Positions 43,817 to 55,398 of a stretch of DNA of 64,000 nucleotides are shown here, one piece after another. A program made the position numbers and the translations under genes. Every line of letters starts with the position of its first letter. The stretch's first letter is position 1. The notes under the pieces are model-generated. The model did no database searches. It was not told the DNA's origin and worked only from the letters and a program-made list of their open reading frames with translations. Source of the stretch: Petrosia ficiformis (lineage: Eukaryota; Porifera; Demospongiae; Haplosclerida; Petrosiidae); assembly GCA_947044365.1 (NCBI GenBank), contig OX345649.1:683430-747429 (forward strand). Reading direction: 5' to 3'.

Positions 43817-44920
43817 ACTAGGCAAGCGTAGTACATTTTAAGTGCAGTATTTCCATGCGTAGTACCTTCTTAGTTTGTTATATATCATTTTAAGTGTAGT
43901 CAGTGGCGTAGCTACACTTGTGAAGTTGGGAGGGCGTGGCAGCGCACTACGTGCACACTGAAAATTAATTGTTCATTAGTGGTAATTTATTGTTAATTGC
44001 CCTCTGCTTTGCTATATGTACACACAACAGTTAATAATTAGGAAAAATTATGATTTACTACAGTAAACAATGGTTAAGTAATACAATAATTATTACTCTG
44101 GGGTCAGAATTTCAACAACACTGCAAAGGGACTGTGAAACATAAATTCCATAATAGTTTGGATAATAATCCAACAACTTGTGTGAGAAAACAAGCTACCT
44201 ACTTCTCAGGCCACACAACATTTCATGTCTCAGTAATATTATTCGATATAGATCTATGTGTAAATATTAGGGGGAAATATTTAATACTAAAATACAATTC
44301 CTAAGATTCAATTTCAATTACCAGATCGGTTACCAGATTGGTCACCAGATCAGTCACCAGATCAGTTATCAGATCTGTTACCAAATCGGTTACCAGATTG
44401 GTCACCAGATCAGTCACCAGATCGGTTACCAGATCGATTACCAGATCAGTCACCAGATCGGTTACCAGATCGGTTGCCAGATCAGTCACCAGATCGGTCA
44501 CCAGATCGGTCACCAGATCGATTACTAGATCAGTCACCAGATCGGTTGCCAGATCTATCCCTAAATCGGTTACCAGATCAGTCACCAGATCAGTCACCAG
44601 ATCGGTAACCAGATCAGTCACCAGATCGATCACCAAATGGGTTACCAGATCAGTCACCAGATCGGTTACCAGATCAGTCACCAGATCGGTTGCCAGATCA
44701 GTCACCAGATCGGTTACCAGATCAGTCACCAGATCGGTAACCAGATCTATCCCTAAATCGGTAACCAGATCAGTTACCAGATGAGTCACCAGATCGGTTA
44801 CCAGATCAGTTACCAGATCGGTTACCAGATCGGCTACCAGATCAGGCCAGGCCGGCCCTCGCCCCATGGTTCTCATAGGCGTGGCTAAAAGGCTTTACGC
44901 ATACCATGTATATATACATA
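43817..44920. other. Unit-B-specific insertion
   Basis: The A and B units match up to GTATGTGGGTGGAGTT and again from AGATTATTATGGGTGG. The intervening 1.1 kb in B has no counterpart in A. It contains a GTGGCGTAGCTACAC segment of the kind seen at transposon ends and a 12-bp satellite. No gene recognised. Confidence 0.7.
44318..44850. repeat. 12-bp satellite, about 44 copies
   Basis: Units GTTACCAGATCG / GTCACCAGATCA, often with a GATC core. A 12-bp period keeps frames open on both strands (VTDL and TRSV patterns), but this is not coding. Confidence 0.95.
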
Positions 44921-44947
44921 GATTATTATGGGTGGAGTTTTATTATC

Positions 44948-47375
44948 ATGGATGATTTAGAAACTACAAAAGAGGACTTTAGTGAACAGAAAAAATTCAG
45001 TGATGTGGATATATTGAGTAATACAGTAAGGTTTTGTATGTATGCATCTAGCAGTAATTTATTTTATTTCAACATGCAGCCCAAATCAAGAAAATATATC
45101 AATCATGGTGGAAACTTCATCACTGGTATTGATGTTACATCACAGGTTAGCCACCCCTAGTTAAGGTTATGACACACTTCAGTCCAAACCCATTAGGAAG
45201 CTGCGGAGAGACGAGCTAAAAGAATGGAAAGATTTGGCAATCTTCCCTTACCAACTTCCTCAGAGAATATGTTTTCTTTGGATAAAATAGAAGAGAGAGC
45301 AAAACGGTTTGGAGTACAAGCACCTATAGTAAATGGCGAGGTTATAAAATGTGTGAAAAAGTAAGTAAATGCATTTATATAAATTTATTCATTATGATAT
45401 TTTATCTTTATTACACCCAGGCTACCTGCTATCCCACAAAATGGTTAGATTCTCTATTAATATAATGCTCCATTGTTTTCAATAAGGGTATTTGGCCCTC
45501 CAATGGCTGTTAATGATAATTGAATGGCTTACTAGAACTCTAACTAATAAACTGACAGTAGATTATTTTAATAGACCTAAAAGACAATGACGCAACTTAA
45601 GAGCTCATTAGAAACTCGCATAAAAATTGCAATAGAAATGAACAGATGAAGGTTCTTTTGCACGTCAGGTCAAGGATTATCTCATATTCGGTTCACATGT
45701 ACAGTGTGATCATCGTGTTGATTGAAGTGTGCATTGGTGAATTTAAAACTATGAATTTATAATCAGCTCAGTTTCAACTCAACGTGATTTTACTTTACAG
45801 AATGACCTAAGAGGATTACCAATTGAAAACTATGACCTCTCTTCTATCATCCATTTATCTCCTGAATCCGCTAAAATTTATTTCTCTTATTCAGGTGATC
45901 AAAGAGAAGAGGCTGTTTATATACACGGTACTAATGAAATGAGTACTAACGATGTATTGGGCTATTTCTCAGAATATGGACCAAAGTTTCTAGAGTGGAT
46001 AGACGACACTTCATGTAAGAAAGTGACTATTCCTTTGTTGTATTTTAAAAGGCATTTTACAACATTGAGCTTTTCATACTCACGTATAATAGCACTGAGT
46101 TTTATTGGAATATCACAAGGGAACATGATAGATGATCATCCTTCTACTGCAGTATCCAATCATATAGATTGTGCACCATAATAGGGCACATGGTCCATAA
46201 TCCCCCACCCCTTTTTAGTATGAATCCTGTTTATAGTAGATCATACCATTATAAAGTCCTTTTTTTTTTTACAGGTAATGCTGTATGGGAGGACCCCACG
46301 TCTGCTCACAGAGCCTTATATGGTAAGGGAGAATATCCTGTAATTGCTGAGAAAGATAAGGATAAAATACAAGAAGAATTATTTACACCAGTTTGGAGAC
46401 TTGGTGTACCTCATCCACGATCTAAACAACTCCTACTCCGCGTAGCAACCACCTTAGATACAAAAAATCGTGGTGCTGCCAATAGGAGTCAATATTATAG
46501 AAAATACGGGAATCCAAACAGTTCTGATTGGCTGACGGAGCATGAAACGTTCCAAGAGGATTTGAGGTAATAAATGAAATCTATAGTATGACTGATTATA
46601 ATATTATATTTCTCACTGTGTAGTTAATTAACTAGAATAATATTAGGGCTATTGAAAAGGTTGGCTATACATGAATTTTAGTTATCTAACTAAAAGTGAC
46701 AATGATTGGTCAATTGTCTTTTTATTTAGTTTTATCAATGGCATATCGTCTTCAAAAGAGGAGAAAGCATGTAATTAAATGCAACAAATTATATATGAAT
46801 GACTTTACGTTGGTGGACTCCTTTTTTGTATACTATGTTACTATTTTTAGCATTTTGAATTTATTCATCCACATTTTGCTATTTGTATTGTGTTCTATTT
46901 GAGTTGTCCCTCTCCTCCTTGGAGTCGATATGCCCTTAATAATATATACTCATTACAGTAGACTTGTAATTTAGTTAACTAAAAGTCATAATACCTTACG
47001 AAAATGGTTGCAGTTATAGTTAACTAAAACAACACAAATAAATTATATTATTACATTCATATTTATAATAGACAAAGATTAAGTCACAAACGAGTACTTG
47101 AAACTCCAGAAACTAGTACTGGAGAGGATGATGATGATAAGAACTGGAATGAGGATATGGAGACTGAGGATCTGGATGTGAAAATTCCTTCATTAGTGAC
47201 AAGACCAAAGAAGATGAAAAGCATGTATAGTGAAGATACATCAAGAGAGGACGAAGATTTAGGAAAGATGAGAAGTAACAGAGAGGAAGAAGGAACTAAA
47301 GACTTAAGAATGAAACTTACAACTAGTAATAATAAAAAGGGATTGAAATCGAGACTTGGCCAGATGAAAACATGA
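44948..47375 (+). CDS. NCBP3: Nuclear cap-binding protein subunit 3
   Basis: Exons: 44948-45025, 45080-45145, 45197-45360, about 45801 or 45812 to 46014, 46275-46566, 47072-47375. Family signatures in order: FITGIDVTS, RAKRFG, VYIHGTNEMST followed by WIDDTSC (RRM-like), ANRSQYYRKYGNPN, a Lys/Arg/Glu-rich tail with MKSMYSED and SRLGQ. In mammals NCBP3 binds the 7-methylguanosine cap region and works with NCBP1 and TREX in mRNA export. The exon 3 to exon 4 join is unresolved. The strong donor at 45361 is in phase only with a weak acceptor before 45812. A weaker donor (GAG then GTTATA) is in phase with the good acceptor before 45801. A 28-nt exon (45421-45448) would end a short 111-residue form. 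Confidence 0.85.
46672..47035. repeat. Family B element with internal extra sequence
   Basis: Both halves of the family B pattern (ATCTAACTAAAAGTGAC, then AGACTTGTAATTTAGTTAAC and CCTTACGAAAATGG) are present, separated by about 230 bp. It lies in an NCBP3 intron. Confidence 0.6.
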
Positions 47376-47611
47376 TTATCAATTAATACGGATCATGATC
47401 ATAAATATATATATATATATATAGTGTAATATTATTAATAATTATCAGTTTCTTTATTTTGCAGCATTGATGCTCTGATGAAATGAGTGTCAATCTAGAA
47501 ATGGTGTTATGTAATTAAGATGAATGAATTCATAAAGCAAAGAACATTTTTTTAGACAAGAATTATATAAGTTTAAGCTATGTATTAGTGAAGCTACTGA
47601 AGTGCTTAGCT

Positions 47612-50600
47612 ATGTTAAGATGGAGTGGGCTGTTTGTTCTATGTGGCTTTTTACAAGTTCACAGTGGTAAGGGATTATCATGGATGTATGTGTGTAATGA
47701 AGATTAGATCTTCTAATTCAGATTCACTGAGTTTAGTAATTCTATCTCAATCTGATAAAATAAGTTCTGTCAATGCTCATGAGAAAGAAAAGCTATGGAA
47801 CCAAATATTACATCAACAGCCTGGTATGACAGTAAGCTCAGAATTATCCAACTTCTTCCTTGTTGGATTAACTTCTTTCTTTCAACAGAACACAATTATT
47901 AGTTCTCATCATTATTTTACTGACTCACAAACTAGAACAATCGTCCCTCTGATTCCAAAGTGAATATGTACAGTATAATTATTGTATACATACATACATA
48001 CACATACATACATATGTACATACATACATACATACATACATACACACATACATACATACATACATACATACATACATACATACACACATGCACATACATA
48101 CTAAGAGTGCAATTTCTCTCAAAGTCCCGTCAACAATGTTCACACAATACTCCAATGGAAGAAATGTGTATAAAATGAGTCACACTGTATAGCAATTAAC
48201 ACAATTTGTGTTCCAAGAATGAAATATTCAGTACCTTTACTGGATAGACAAAGCGTATTAGTATATATAAATCATTATAATTATGTATAAATATGAATAA
48301 TTATGTAAGAACTATAAACTATTACATGAATGCATCCAGCACTCAATTATACATACGTACATAATACTACATATAATTATAGATGTAATTTTGCAGGTTA
48401 TACAGCTGGTATGGGAATGAGTCCGAATGGTTCATGTTTGTCACACATAACACAGACATCGACTTTGATATATTGATCACACTACTCACTCAATATAAAG
48501 TCAGTATACTACACTGTACTTACACATAAATATGTAGTATACTGACAATATGTCAGTATACTACACTGTACTTACACATAAATATGTAGTATACTGACAA
48601 AATGTCAGTATACTACACTGTACATACACATAATACTGACAATATGTCAGTATACTACACTGTACTTACACATACGTAGCTAAATATGTAGTATACTGAC
48701 AATATGTCAGTATACTACACTGTACATACACATAAATATGTAGTATACTGACAATATGTCAGTATACTACACTGTACTTACACATAAATATGTAGTATAC
48801 TGACAGTATACTACACTGTACGTACACATACTGACAATATGTCAGTATACTACACATAAATATGTACACATAAATATGTAGTATACTGACAATATGTCAG
48901 TATACTACACTGTACTTATAATTCCACATAATGTAGTCAGTATGATACAGTTCAGTATACTTCCATTGTAATGTTAGGATCCTCTTGTAAATCCATACTT
49001 TTTGGGACATGAATTACAAGACATTCAATCAAGTATAATTCATCATTATGCTTCTACTTCTGATCCACTTGGCTACCCGTTACTATGTGCTGGATTTGTA
49101 CTAAGTAATGCATTAATGAACAGGTATGTATGTGTATGTGTGTATAGTGTATATATGTATGTATATATGCATGTACGTATGTATATATATATGTATGTAT
49201 GTTTATATTTGTGAACTTTACTCATTAAGATTAGCAGAACATTGGAGGAAATTTGATCCTGACTTTACAATAGATCCTGTTTATGAGGTAATGACTGTCA
49301 TATATATTCATGTTATGTTCATGTATATAGGTCATTACTTCATATAAGGATAGTATAGTAGCACATTCAGTAATACTTATACAAACCACGGAATACAATA
49401 ATTTCATGCTTGAGTAAGAACAACAATAACCCTAACAATGAGACTACGGAATATTTTGTGACTTCAAAGAAACAACCTTGTATTAATTATATGTATATCT
49501 GTAATTAATTGTATACCTGTAATTATGTACATGTATATACACTAATTATGTACATGTACATGTATATTATATGTATATATAATTTATGTACACAATATAT
49601 TTACATGTACATGTACATGTATAAGTACATGTATACTTTATGGTACACATATAATGTGTACTTATGCATGTACATGTACATGTTAAGTACATGTACATGT
49701 TAAGTACATGCATATTTATGTGTAAATATATATATAATCTATACACATATATAAATGTAGATGTAGATGTATAATTATGTATAAGTGCAAATATAAATTA
49801 TGTATGTATATATGTACATGTATAAGCACATTTATTTCAGTTATCACAGTTTTTGAAATACATGCGATATCCATCTATCTCTGAACTCCATCCTCATCCT
49901 CCTCCCACTGATAAAATGGGTGTCACATTAACTCATGTTCCTCAATTCTGTGCTGCTGAAAAGACAGCTTCCATTTCACTTACAGAATGCAGTACTCAAT
50001 GTCAAATTAAAGAACATCGTAATAATGATAATGTGCGTGTATTTCAGTTAGTATTGTTTTAATTTGCATATCATGTGACATTGAGCCAATCACATTTTCA
50101 TATACTAGTCACCTGATCATGTTTTGAACAGCATTAATTACTTGACTCACTATCATATACTATGAATTTATAACAAGCTCAGTTCCACTCAAAGTGATTT
50201 ACTTAAAGTTGATGTTAGTTGATCATGATCAACTACAGCTATGCACATATATGTAATGAAATCTAAAAGTGATCATTATTGTCATGATAATAATAAATAC
50301 TCTACATTAATACGTTTCTCGTGTTAGGAAAGAAAGTTGGAATTATCTCGTGTTGTGTTTGCAGTCAAAACCTGTCAGAAATATCATCATATAAGACGTA
50401 AGTGTGTTTGTTTGTCTGTCTGTATATACATATGTTCCTCAAATAGTTCCAATATTATGGGAGACTTGGGCTGGAAGGAACCCTTCTTCTTTGCGTATTA
50501 ATTATTTCAGTGATATTGAAGATTCTTCATATAATACTATAAGCATAGGTGTGAATAATACCGACAGAGGTGAGTAATCTAGGGTGGTTCTTCATATAAC

Positions 50601-51799
50601 AGTCATTACATTACATCCTACATTCCAGACAGTCAACATGTTAAGATTGTATGCTGTTTTGTTACTATAAATAGTGTATGGGTTGTGGTTTTGTTACTAT
50701 TTATATAGTAATGAACATTACATGTGGAAAGTTCATAATAATCTTCTATAACATTATGTAGAGACTCCTCTATATAAGAGTCAATAGTACATGATACTAC
50801 CCAATCTATATATACAGGACATTGTACTAAGTTATTAACAATGTTAAAAAGAGTTGCTGTAAACGAGGAGTTCTCTTGGTTGGTAGTCGTTGATGATGAT
50901 ACTCTACTAAGGTATATATGGCTAATTCTCCATTTTATTTCTAAATTGTACTTCACATTCAGTATTCCACGACTCGTTGATTTTCTTGGTTGTCATGACG
51001 ACAAATCTTATTCTATCTTTGGAGAGATGTATGGCTACAAAGCTTACCATACTAATGGATACTTATATCCAACTGGAGGAGCTGGGTTAGTAATAATCAT
51101 TATAAATATTCATAATTTACATTTAAAAAAAAAAGCATTGTCTTCAGCAAAGGAGCTATTGATTCTATTGTCAATTCTAAGATCACATGTCCATCACATG
51201 ACTATCCTGATGATATGTTCATTGGGAATATAGCAAGACTATTACGACTGCAGTTAGTTCATTCATCTCTATTCCACCAGGTAACAATAGCAACTAACTA
51301 CTATCGATGTGATGTGTATAGCAATTTGTGGCAATAGAGTACAGCTATAGAATAAGTGTATGTAGCTGGGATGTAATGTATGGGGTGTGTGTATGTACAC
51401 ATGTGTGTAGTTGTGTATGTATGTACATGTGTGTGTAATTGTAAATGTATATATGTGAAGTTGTATATGTATGTATGTATGTGTAGTTGTGTATGTATGT
51501 ACATGTGTGTAGTTGTATATGTATATATGTGACCACGTGTAGTTGTATACATATGTGCATGTATGTATGTGACGTTGGTATGTGTGTGTATGTATGTACT
51601 GCTATTTGTATAGGATCAACCGATTAGTTATCATCCAACATTGTTAGCATCACAATCTTCTCCTATATCATTTCATCACCATCTTCCAATGGACCCTGTT
51701 ACAATTTATAATCAATATCTCAAAGAAGAGGAGGAAGAGGGAGGCAAAGATGTCACTCGTAAGAAAGATGAGGTTCTCACTCGCAGGACAGAACTATAG
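47612..51799 (+). CDS. B3GLCT: Beta-1,3-glucosyltransferase (fucose-specific, B3GLCT), GT31
   Basis: Thirteen exons: 47612-47666, 47722-47831, 47889-47959, 48397-48499, 48978-49123, 49230-49287, 49841-50038, 50328-50397, 50447-50569, 50818-50911, 50963-51085, 51136-51280, 51614-51799; about 493 residues, close to the human length of 498. Signal peptide MLRWSGLFVLCGF. The N-terminal half carries FLGHELQD, SIIHHYAST and DFTIDP. The GT31 half carries FAVKTCQKYH, WETWAG, NNTDRGHC, the metal-binding VVVDDDTLL, PTGGAG-IVFS and HDYPDDMFIG. The ER enzyme adds glucose to O-fucose on thrombospondin type 1 repeats. The C-terminus ends RTEL where human ends REEL. The 49841 exon donor could be 50032 or 50038. 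Confidence 0.92.
47975..48095. repeat. ACAT microsatellite
   Basis: CATACATA array in the B3GLCT intron that begins at 47960. Confidence 0.95.
48500..48925. repeat. Minisatellite with a palindromic core
   Basis: Seven or so units, 50-60 bp, each with TATACTGACAATATGTCAGTATA (written here as halves TATACTGACA and TGTCAGTATA) plus CTACACTGTAC and ACACATAAATATGTAGT. It lies in a B3GLCT intron. Confidence 0.9.
49495..49830. repeat. TACATGTACATG low-complexity region
   Basis: Imperfect repeats of GTACATGTA in a B3GLCT intron, ending before the acceptor at 49840. Confidence 0.85.
51360..51600. repeat. GTGTAGTTGTGTATGTATGTA repeat
   Basis: Imperfect tandem of TGTGTAGTTGTATATG units in the last B3GLCT intron. 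Confidence 0.9.
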
Positions 51800-52257
51800 T
51801 AGTTAAAATTAAATGGATATTTTTTATTATTTAAACAATGAATAGAATAGTGTGATTCCATAAACTGGTATTGAAACTAAATAAGAAAAAAAAATGGAAA
51901 AGAAAACGACCATGGTACATATACAATCATCTCCTACGACTTAAGTGATCAAAATATTACTGAATAGTAACAGGAAGATGACAGGAAGGCATGCAAACAT
52001 TGAAATGATATGATTTTGTAAATGAATGCAAGCTAGCTTGCCGAGAATAACAAAACTTAAAGCAATTGACAATTGCATACAAACAGATAACGATCTCTTG
52101 TAATAGTTATATTTTCAATACAATCAAGTAGTGTTACAATGAAACGTGATGTTCCAAACTGCATTTATCTATTAGGCTATTTCAAGTAATCATTGATAAT
52201 TTGATATAGGTTAAGAACAATACATGAATAATACACTTTCAATACATCCATATTGCG
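51800..52257. other. Convergent spacer between B3GLCT and AKAP1-like gene
   Basis: AT-rich; holds the two 3' UTRs. No gene or repeat family recognised. Confidence 0.55.
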
Positions 52258-54680
52258 TTACGACTCCGATTTGAAAGTTAGATCTGTCATTTGATCGCCC
52301 AATAAGGTTTTCAACGGATCTGAAGTGGTGGTATCAATCTCGTTATTTTCCTTGTTTTCTTCTTTCGAAGTCTCCGTTGGTTTCAGTGATAACAGATCTG
52401 ATAGTGATATCGGAACTGTAGAACATACCTTATCTAAAGAAGAGACTGGTTTATCACTGGTATTTGAAATATTTGAAAGAGCGATTGACACCTCTTCTTC
52501 ACTAGGTGGAGTTAGTGAAGGTACAGGTGGTGGAGGAGGAGGAGGAAAGGGTGGAGGAGGAGGAGGAGGAGGAGGAGGAGGAGGGGGAGACGAGGTTAAT
52601 GTTTCACGCCATGTAGCAAAGCCCTGGTTAACGAGTTCTCGATTGATAAAAGCTTGTCCCTAAAACAAAGACTAAGTGATATTAATACAACAATGATCAC
52701 ACTGGCTGCTAACCTCAGAGGCATGATGTGATGGAATATACAACTCTATAAAAGGAATTTGATCAGGATCAGAAGATTTGTGTCCCGTAGGATGTGCCTC
52801 TAGTACAGTACCTTCTACAAGTGCTTGTAACACTAGCATACCATCTTCACCATCAGCTGAGTAGATGGATAGTATAATGACCACTTTTAGCTATAGTTAC
52901 ATAATATTATAAAATTATATAGCTTATTATTAAAATTATATTTAGGTTTACTAAAAGTGTTTTAGTTTTAGTTAACTAAATAAATGTCCCATTATTAGCA
53001 TTGTAGTTAGTCATAGTTGTTACAGTAGACCAGTAGTTTAGTTAACTACAAGTCCAATGTCTTGGGATAGACAGACTAAATGGATGGTTGACTTACAGTT
53101 AATTGGTTCTACATGAGAGAGAAGGTATGGGAAGGATTGAACAGGCAGTTGTGTATGTTCTTTCCTGCAAAACAAGGTAACAATAGAATGTTAACAATAT
53201 GATGTAATTACTGATACAATTGAAGTATTGTGAGTCACAAAACAGAGACAATTAGGTGACAGGAAAAAGTTAAGGGTTACTCATAAATACAATTTTATGT
53301 CTACAGTATGTCAATAAACAGTCACCATACAGTATCAGTACTTAGTTCTACTGTCTATAGTAAAGTCTCACTATTGTGGTGTTGAGTTGACATGTACAAC
53401 AATTACTGTTAAAACTACTATTGAAGTACTGTAGTGTGGAAATCAAACTACTGAGTAATTACTACACTTACAATGATTTTATTGACATATACTGTATGTA
53501 CATACCTCAAAGCCTTTAAGGCTGATAAAGGTACAATAACAGAGCTTCCATAGTCCATCAGCTTGATCTCATAGTTCCCTCCTTCATCACTTTTTTTTAT
53601 TACCTTACCACGAAGCCAGTACACCTCATTCACACGTACAGAACAGTACTTGTCAATACGTACTAACTCTTCTTCTTCGTCCTTATTCTCATTATCTTCC
53701 TCTTTGATAGCCTCCTCATCCTTTGAGTAGGCATGAGCCATGCTTTGATGTAGGTCTTCTAGTAACTGAGTACTACTGTAGGGCACTAACCAAACTCGAT
53801 TCAGTTTTTCTATATATGTCACAATCGCTAAAAACGTTGATGTAGGAACATGTGCGGGTTTTAACGTAAAATCCCAACTTGTTTCTGAATTCTGGTTTAG
53901 TCCGGATGTTGAACTGGAGTATACTGGAATAGGAGTTGAAGATATTGGCGGAGTGTAGGTTGGAGGAGATGGGAATGTCACTTCTGGATGACGAAGGCAT
54001 ATCAGATCGATTGCCTTTGCTATTTGTCCTTGGGTACCTTGAAGAATACAAGGTACAATTGTAGCATCTTTACTGAGATTTTTTTGTTGGACATGAATCT
54101 GTGCTCCAGAATCGGCCATTAAAGATTTGATGTTTTTTCCTTGTCTGCCGATAAATCGACCCACTATCTCAATAGGTAGTTGTACTGTAGCACGCGCCCG
54201 TCCACCCCTGATGGCTGTCGTGTCAAGAGGACCTGAAGAAAGGCTTGAAAATGGTAGCCCTGTGGGAGTTGGTGGAAGAGGATGAGGTGTAATACTCGCT
54301 GAGAATTGACAGTTTGGAGTATTCAGGCCATCGTCTTGAACTTGATTATTTGGAGATGGTAAAAGAGGAGTGCATGGCGCCTCTGAATATCCAGAGTCTG
54401 TGGGACTGAAATTAGATTTTGTCGACATCTCGCCTTGGGATGAGGATTGGGTAAGACAATGTGCAGTTTGTGGATCATCCTCCATTTTTACAGGCTGTTC
54501 TTTCTCATCTTCTTTCAATTTATTGCTGCTAGCAGTTTCAATAGATTTTTGTCTCCATCTTCTATGAATTTTCCATACCGCATATCCAGTCAGGAGAGCA
54601 GTTGGAATAGATACAAGCAGAACTTTCCATCGACTAGTAACTCCGCACCACAAACGTCCAATAACACTACCTCCATCCAT
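52258..54680 (-). CDS. AKAP1: KH + Tudor membrane-anchored RNA-binding protein (AKAP1-like)
   Basis: Four exons: 54680-53506, 53164-53097, 52856-52714, 52659-52258; about 595 residues. An N-terminal hydrophobic anchor (VLLVSIPTALLTGYAVW) is followed by Arg/Lys (KIHRRWRQK), as in outer-mitochondrial-membrane anchors. A Ser/Pro-rich linker follows. A single KH domain (about 165-235) has VGRFIGRQGKNIKSL with the GxxG loop. A Tudor domain spans exons 1-3 (YWLRGKVIKK, KLMDYGSS, LLSHVEPI). The tail has a proline run of about 12 encoded by GGA/GGT complement codons. One KH plus one Tudor favours AKAP1 over TDRKH, which has two KH domains. In animals AKAP1 localises mRNA and PKA at mitochondria. I could not identify a PKA-binding helix. 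Confidence 0.82.
52878..53065. repeat. Family B element
   Basis: GACCACTTTTAG start, TTTAGTTAACTAAATAAATG and TACAGTAGACCAGTAGTTTA. It lies in the AKAP1-like intron directly upstream (on the minus strand) of the third exon. Confidence 0.65.
53302..53497. repeat. Family A foldback MITE, copy 2
   Basis: TACAGTATGTCAATAAA at the left and TTTATTGACATATACTGTA at the right, with the same interior as 31702. Its edge is within about 10 bp of the AKAP1-like exon 1 donor (53505-53504). Confidence 0.85.
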
Positions 54681-55398
54681 GACTATAAAATCTTTAAAAC
54701 CTTTTCCTACAGCACAAAAATCTGCTTTTCTCTAAACTTCTGAGTTAGTGAGTTACAGCTGACGACTCTCCTTTTGTAACCGCTCATTCAGTTTCCACGT
54801 GGGTGAGCCACGCCCATGATTAATTAATTACGTATTACGCCGACGCGATAAATACTGTGATAGTAGTGACACAAGTGTGGCAGTAGTGATCACTGTGACG
54901 GTAGGGATGACTGCGACAATAGGAACAGTACTAACTACTGCAACAGTTAAAATGAGGACATTAGTGATGATTGTGACAAGAAGTGACTAATTTGACAGTG
55001 GTGACTACTTCGATGTAGTGATTATTACTGCAACAGACCACAGTAGTGACTAAAGTGACTACTCTGACAATAGTGATGATTGTGACAGTATTAATAACTA
55101 TTATACAGTAGTGTTCAGTAGTATGGTATGTTTACTGTAACACAAAAGCTAAACATAATTATTTGTACTTGTAACTATACCACGAGTGGAGAGTGTACCA
55201 TAAAGTCATTCATAGATCTTGGATTACTTGATTAGGTTCTAGATGTTTTGGGCTCAAGACTAGTCTCGTTCCCTTTGCCAAGTCTTGGGAATGAGACCAG
55301 CTCAAGACACGAACTTGGTTACTTCATTTCTCAACCATTCTGTGGAACAGGACATACACTTGGAAATAAAATAAAATAATTTTAGATAATAATTTTTA
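54681..55398. other. Upstream region of AKAP1-like gene with degenerate GTGAC repeats
   Basis: Between about 54855 and 55125, loosely repeated GTGACAGTAGTGAT/TGACTACT motifs form a degenerate array. A short hairpin near 55265-55310 pairs GTCTCGTTCCC with GGGAATGAGAC. No coding exon recognised. Confidence 0.6.

Larger units (their letters stand above)
41200..45738. repeat. Tandem duplication unit B
   Basis: Second copy of the TPST exon 1 / GH25 / NCBP3 5' segment, in the same orientation as unit A. It differs by a B-only insertion (about 43817-44920) and by lacking the two A-only elements at 38505 and 40230. Confidence 0.85.

Noticed and set aside
44301..44876. 191-codon minus-strand ORF of VTDL repeats
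   Set aside because: A 12-bp satellite, absent from the sister duplication unit; not a gene.
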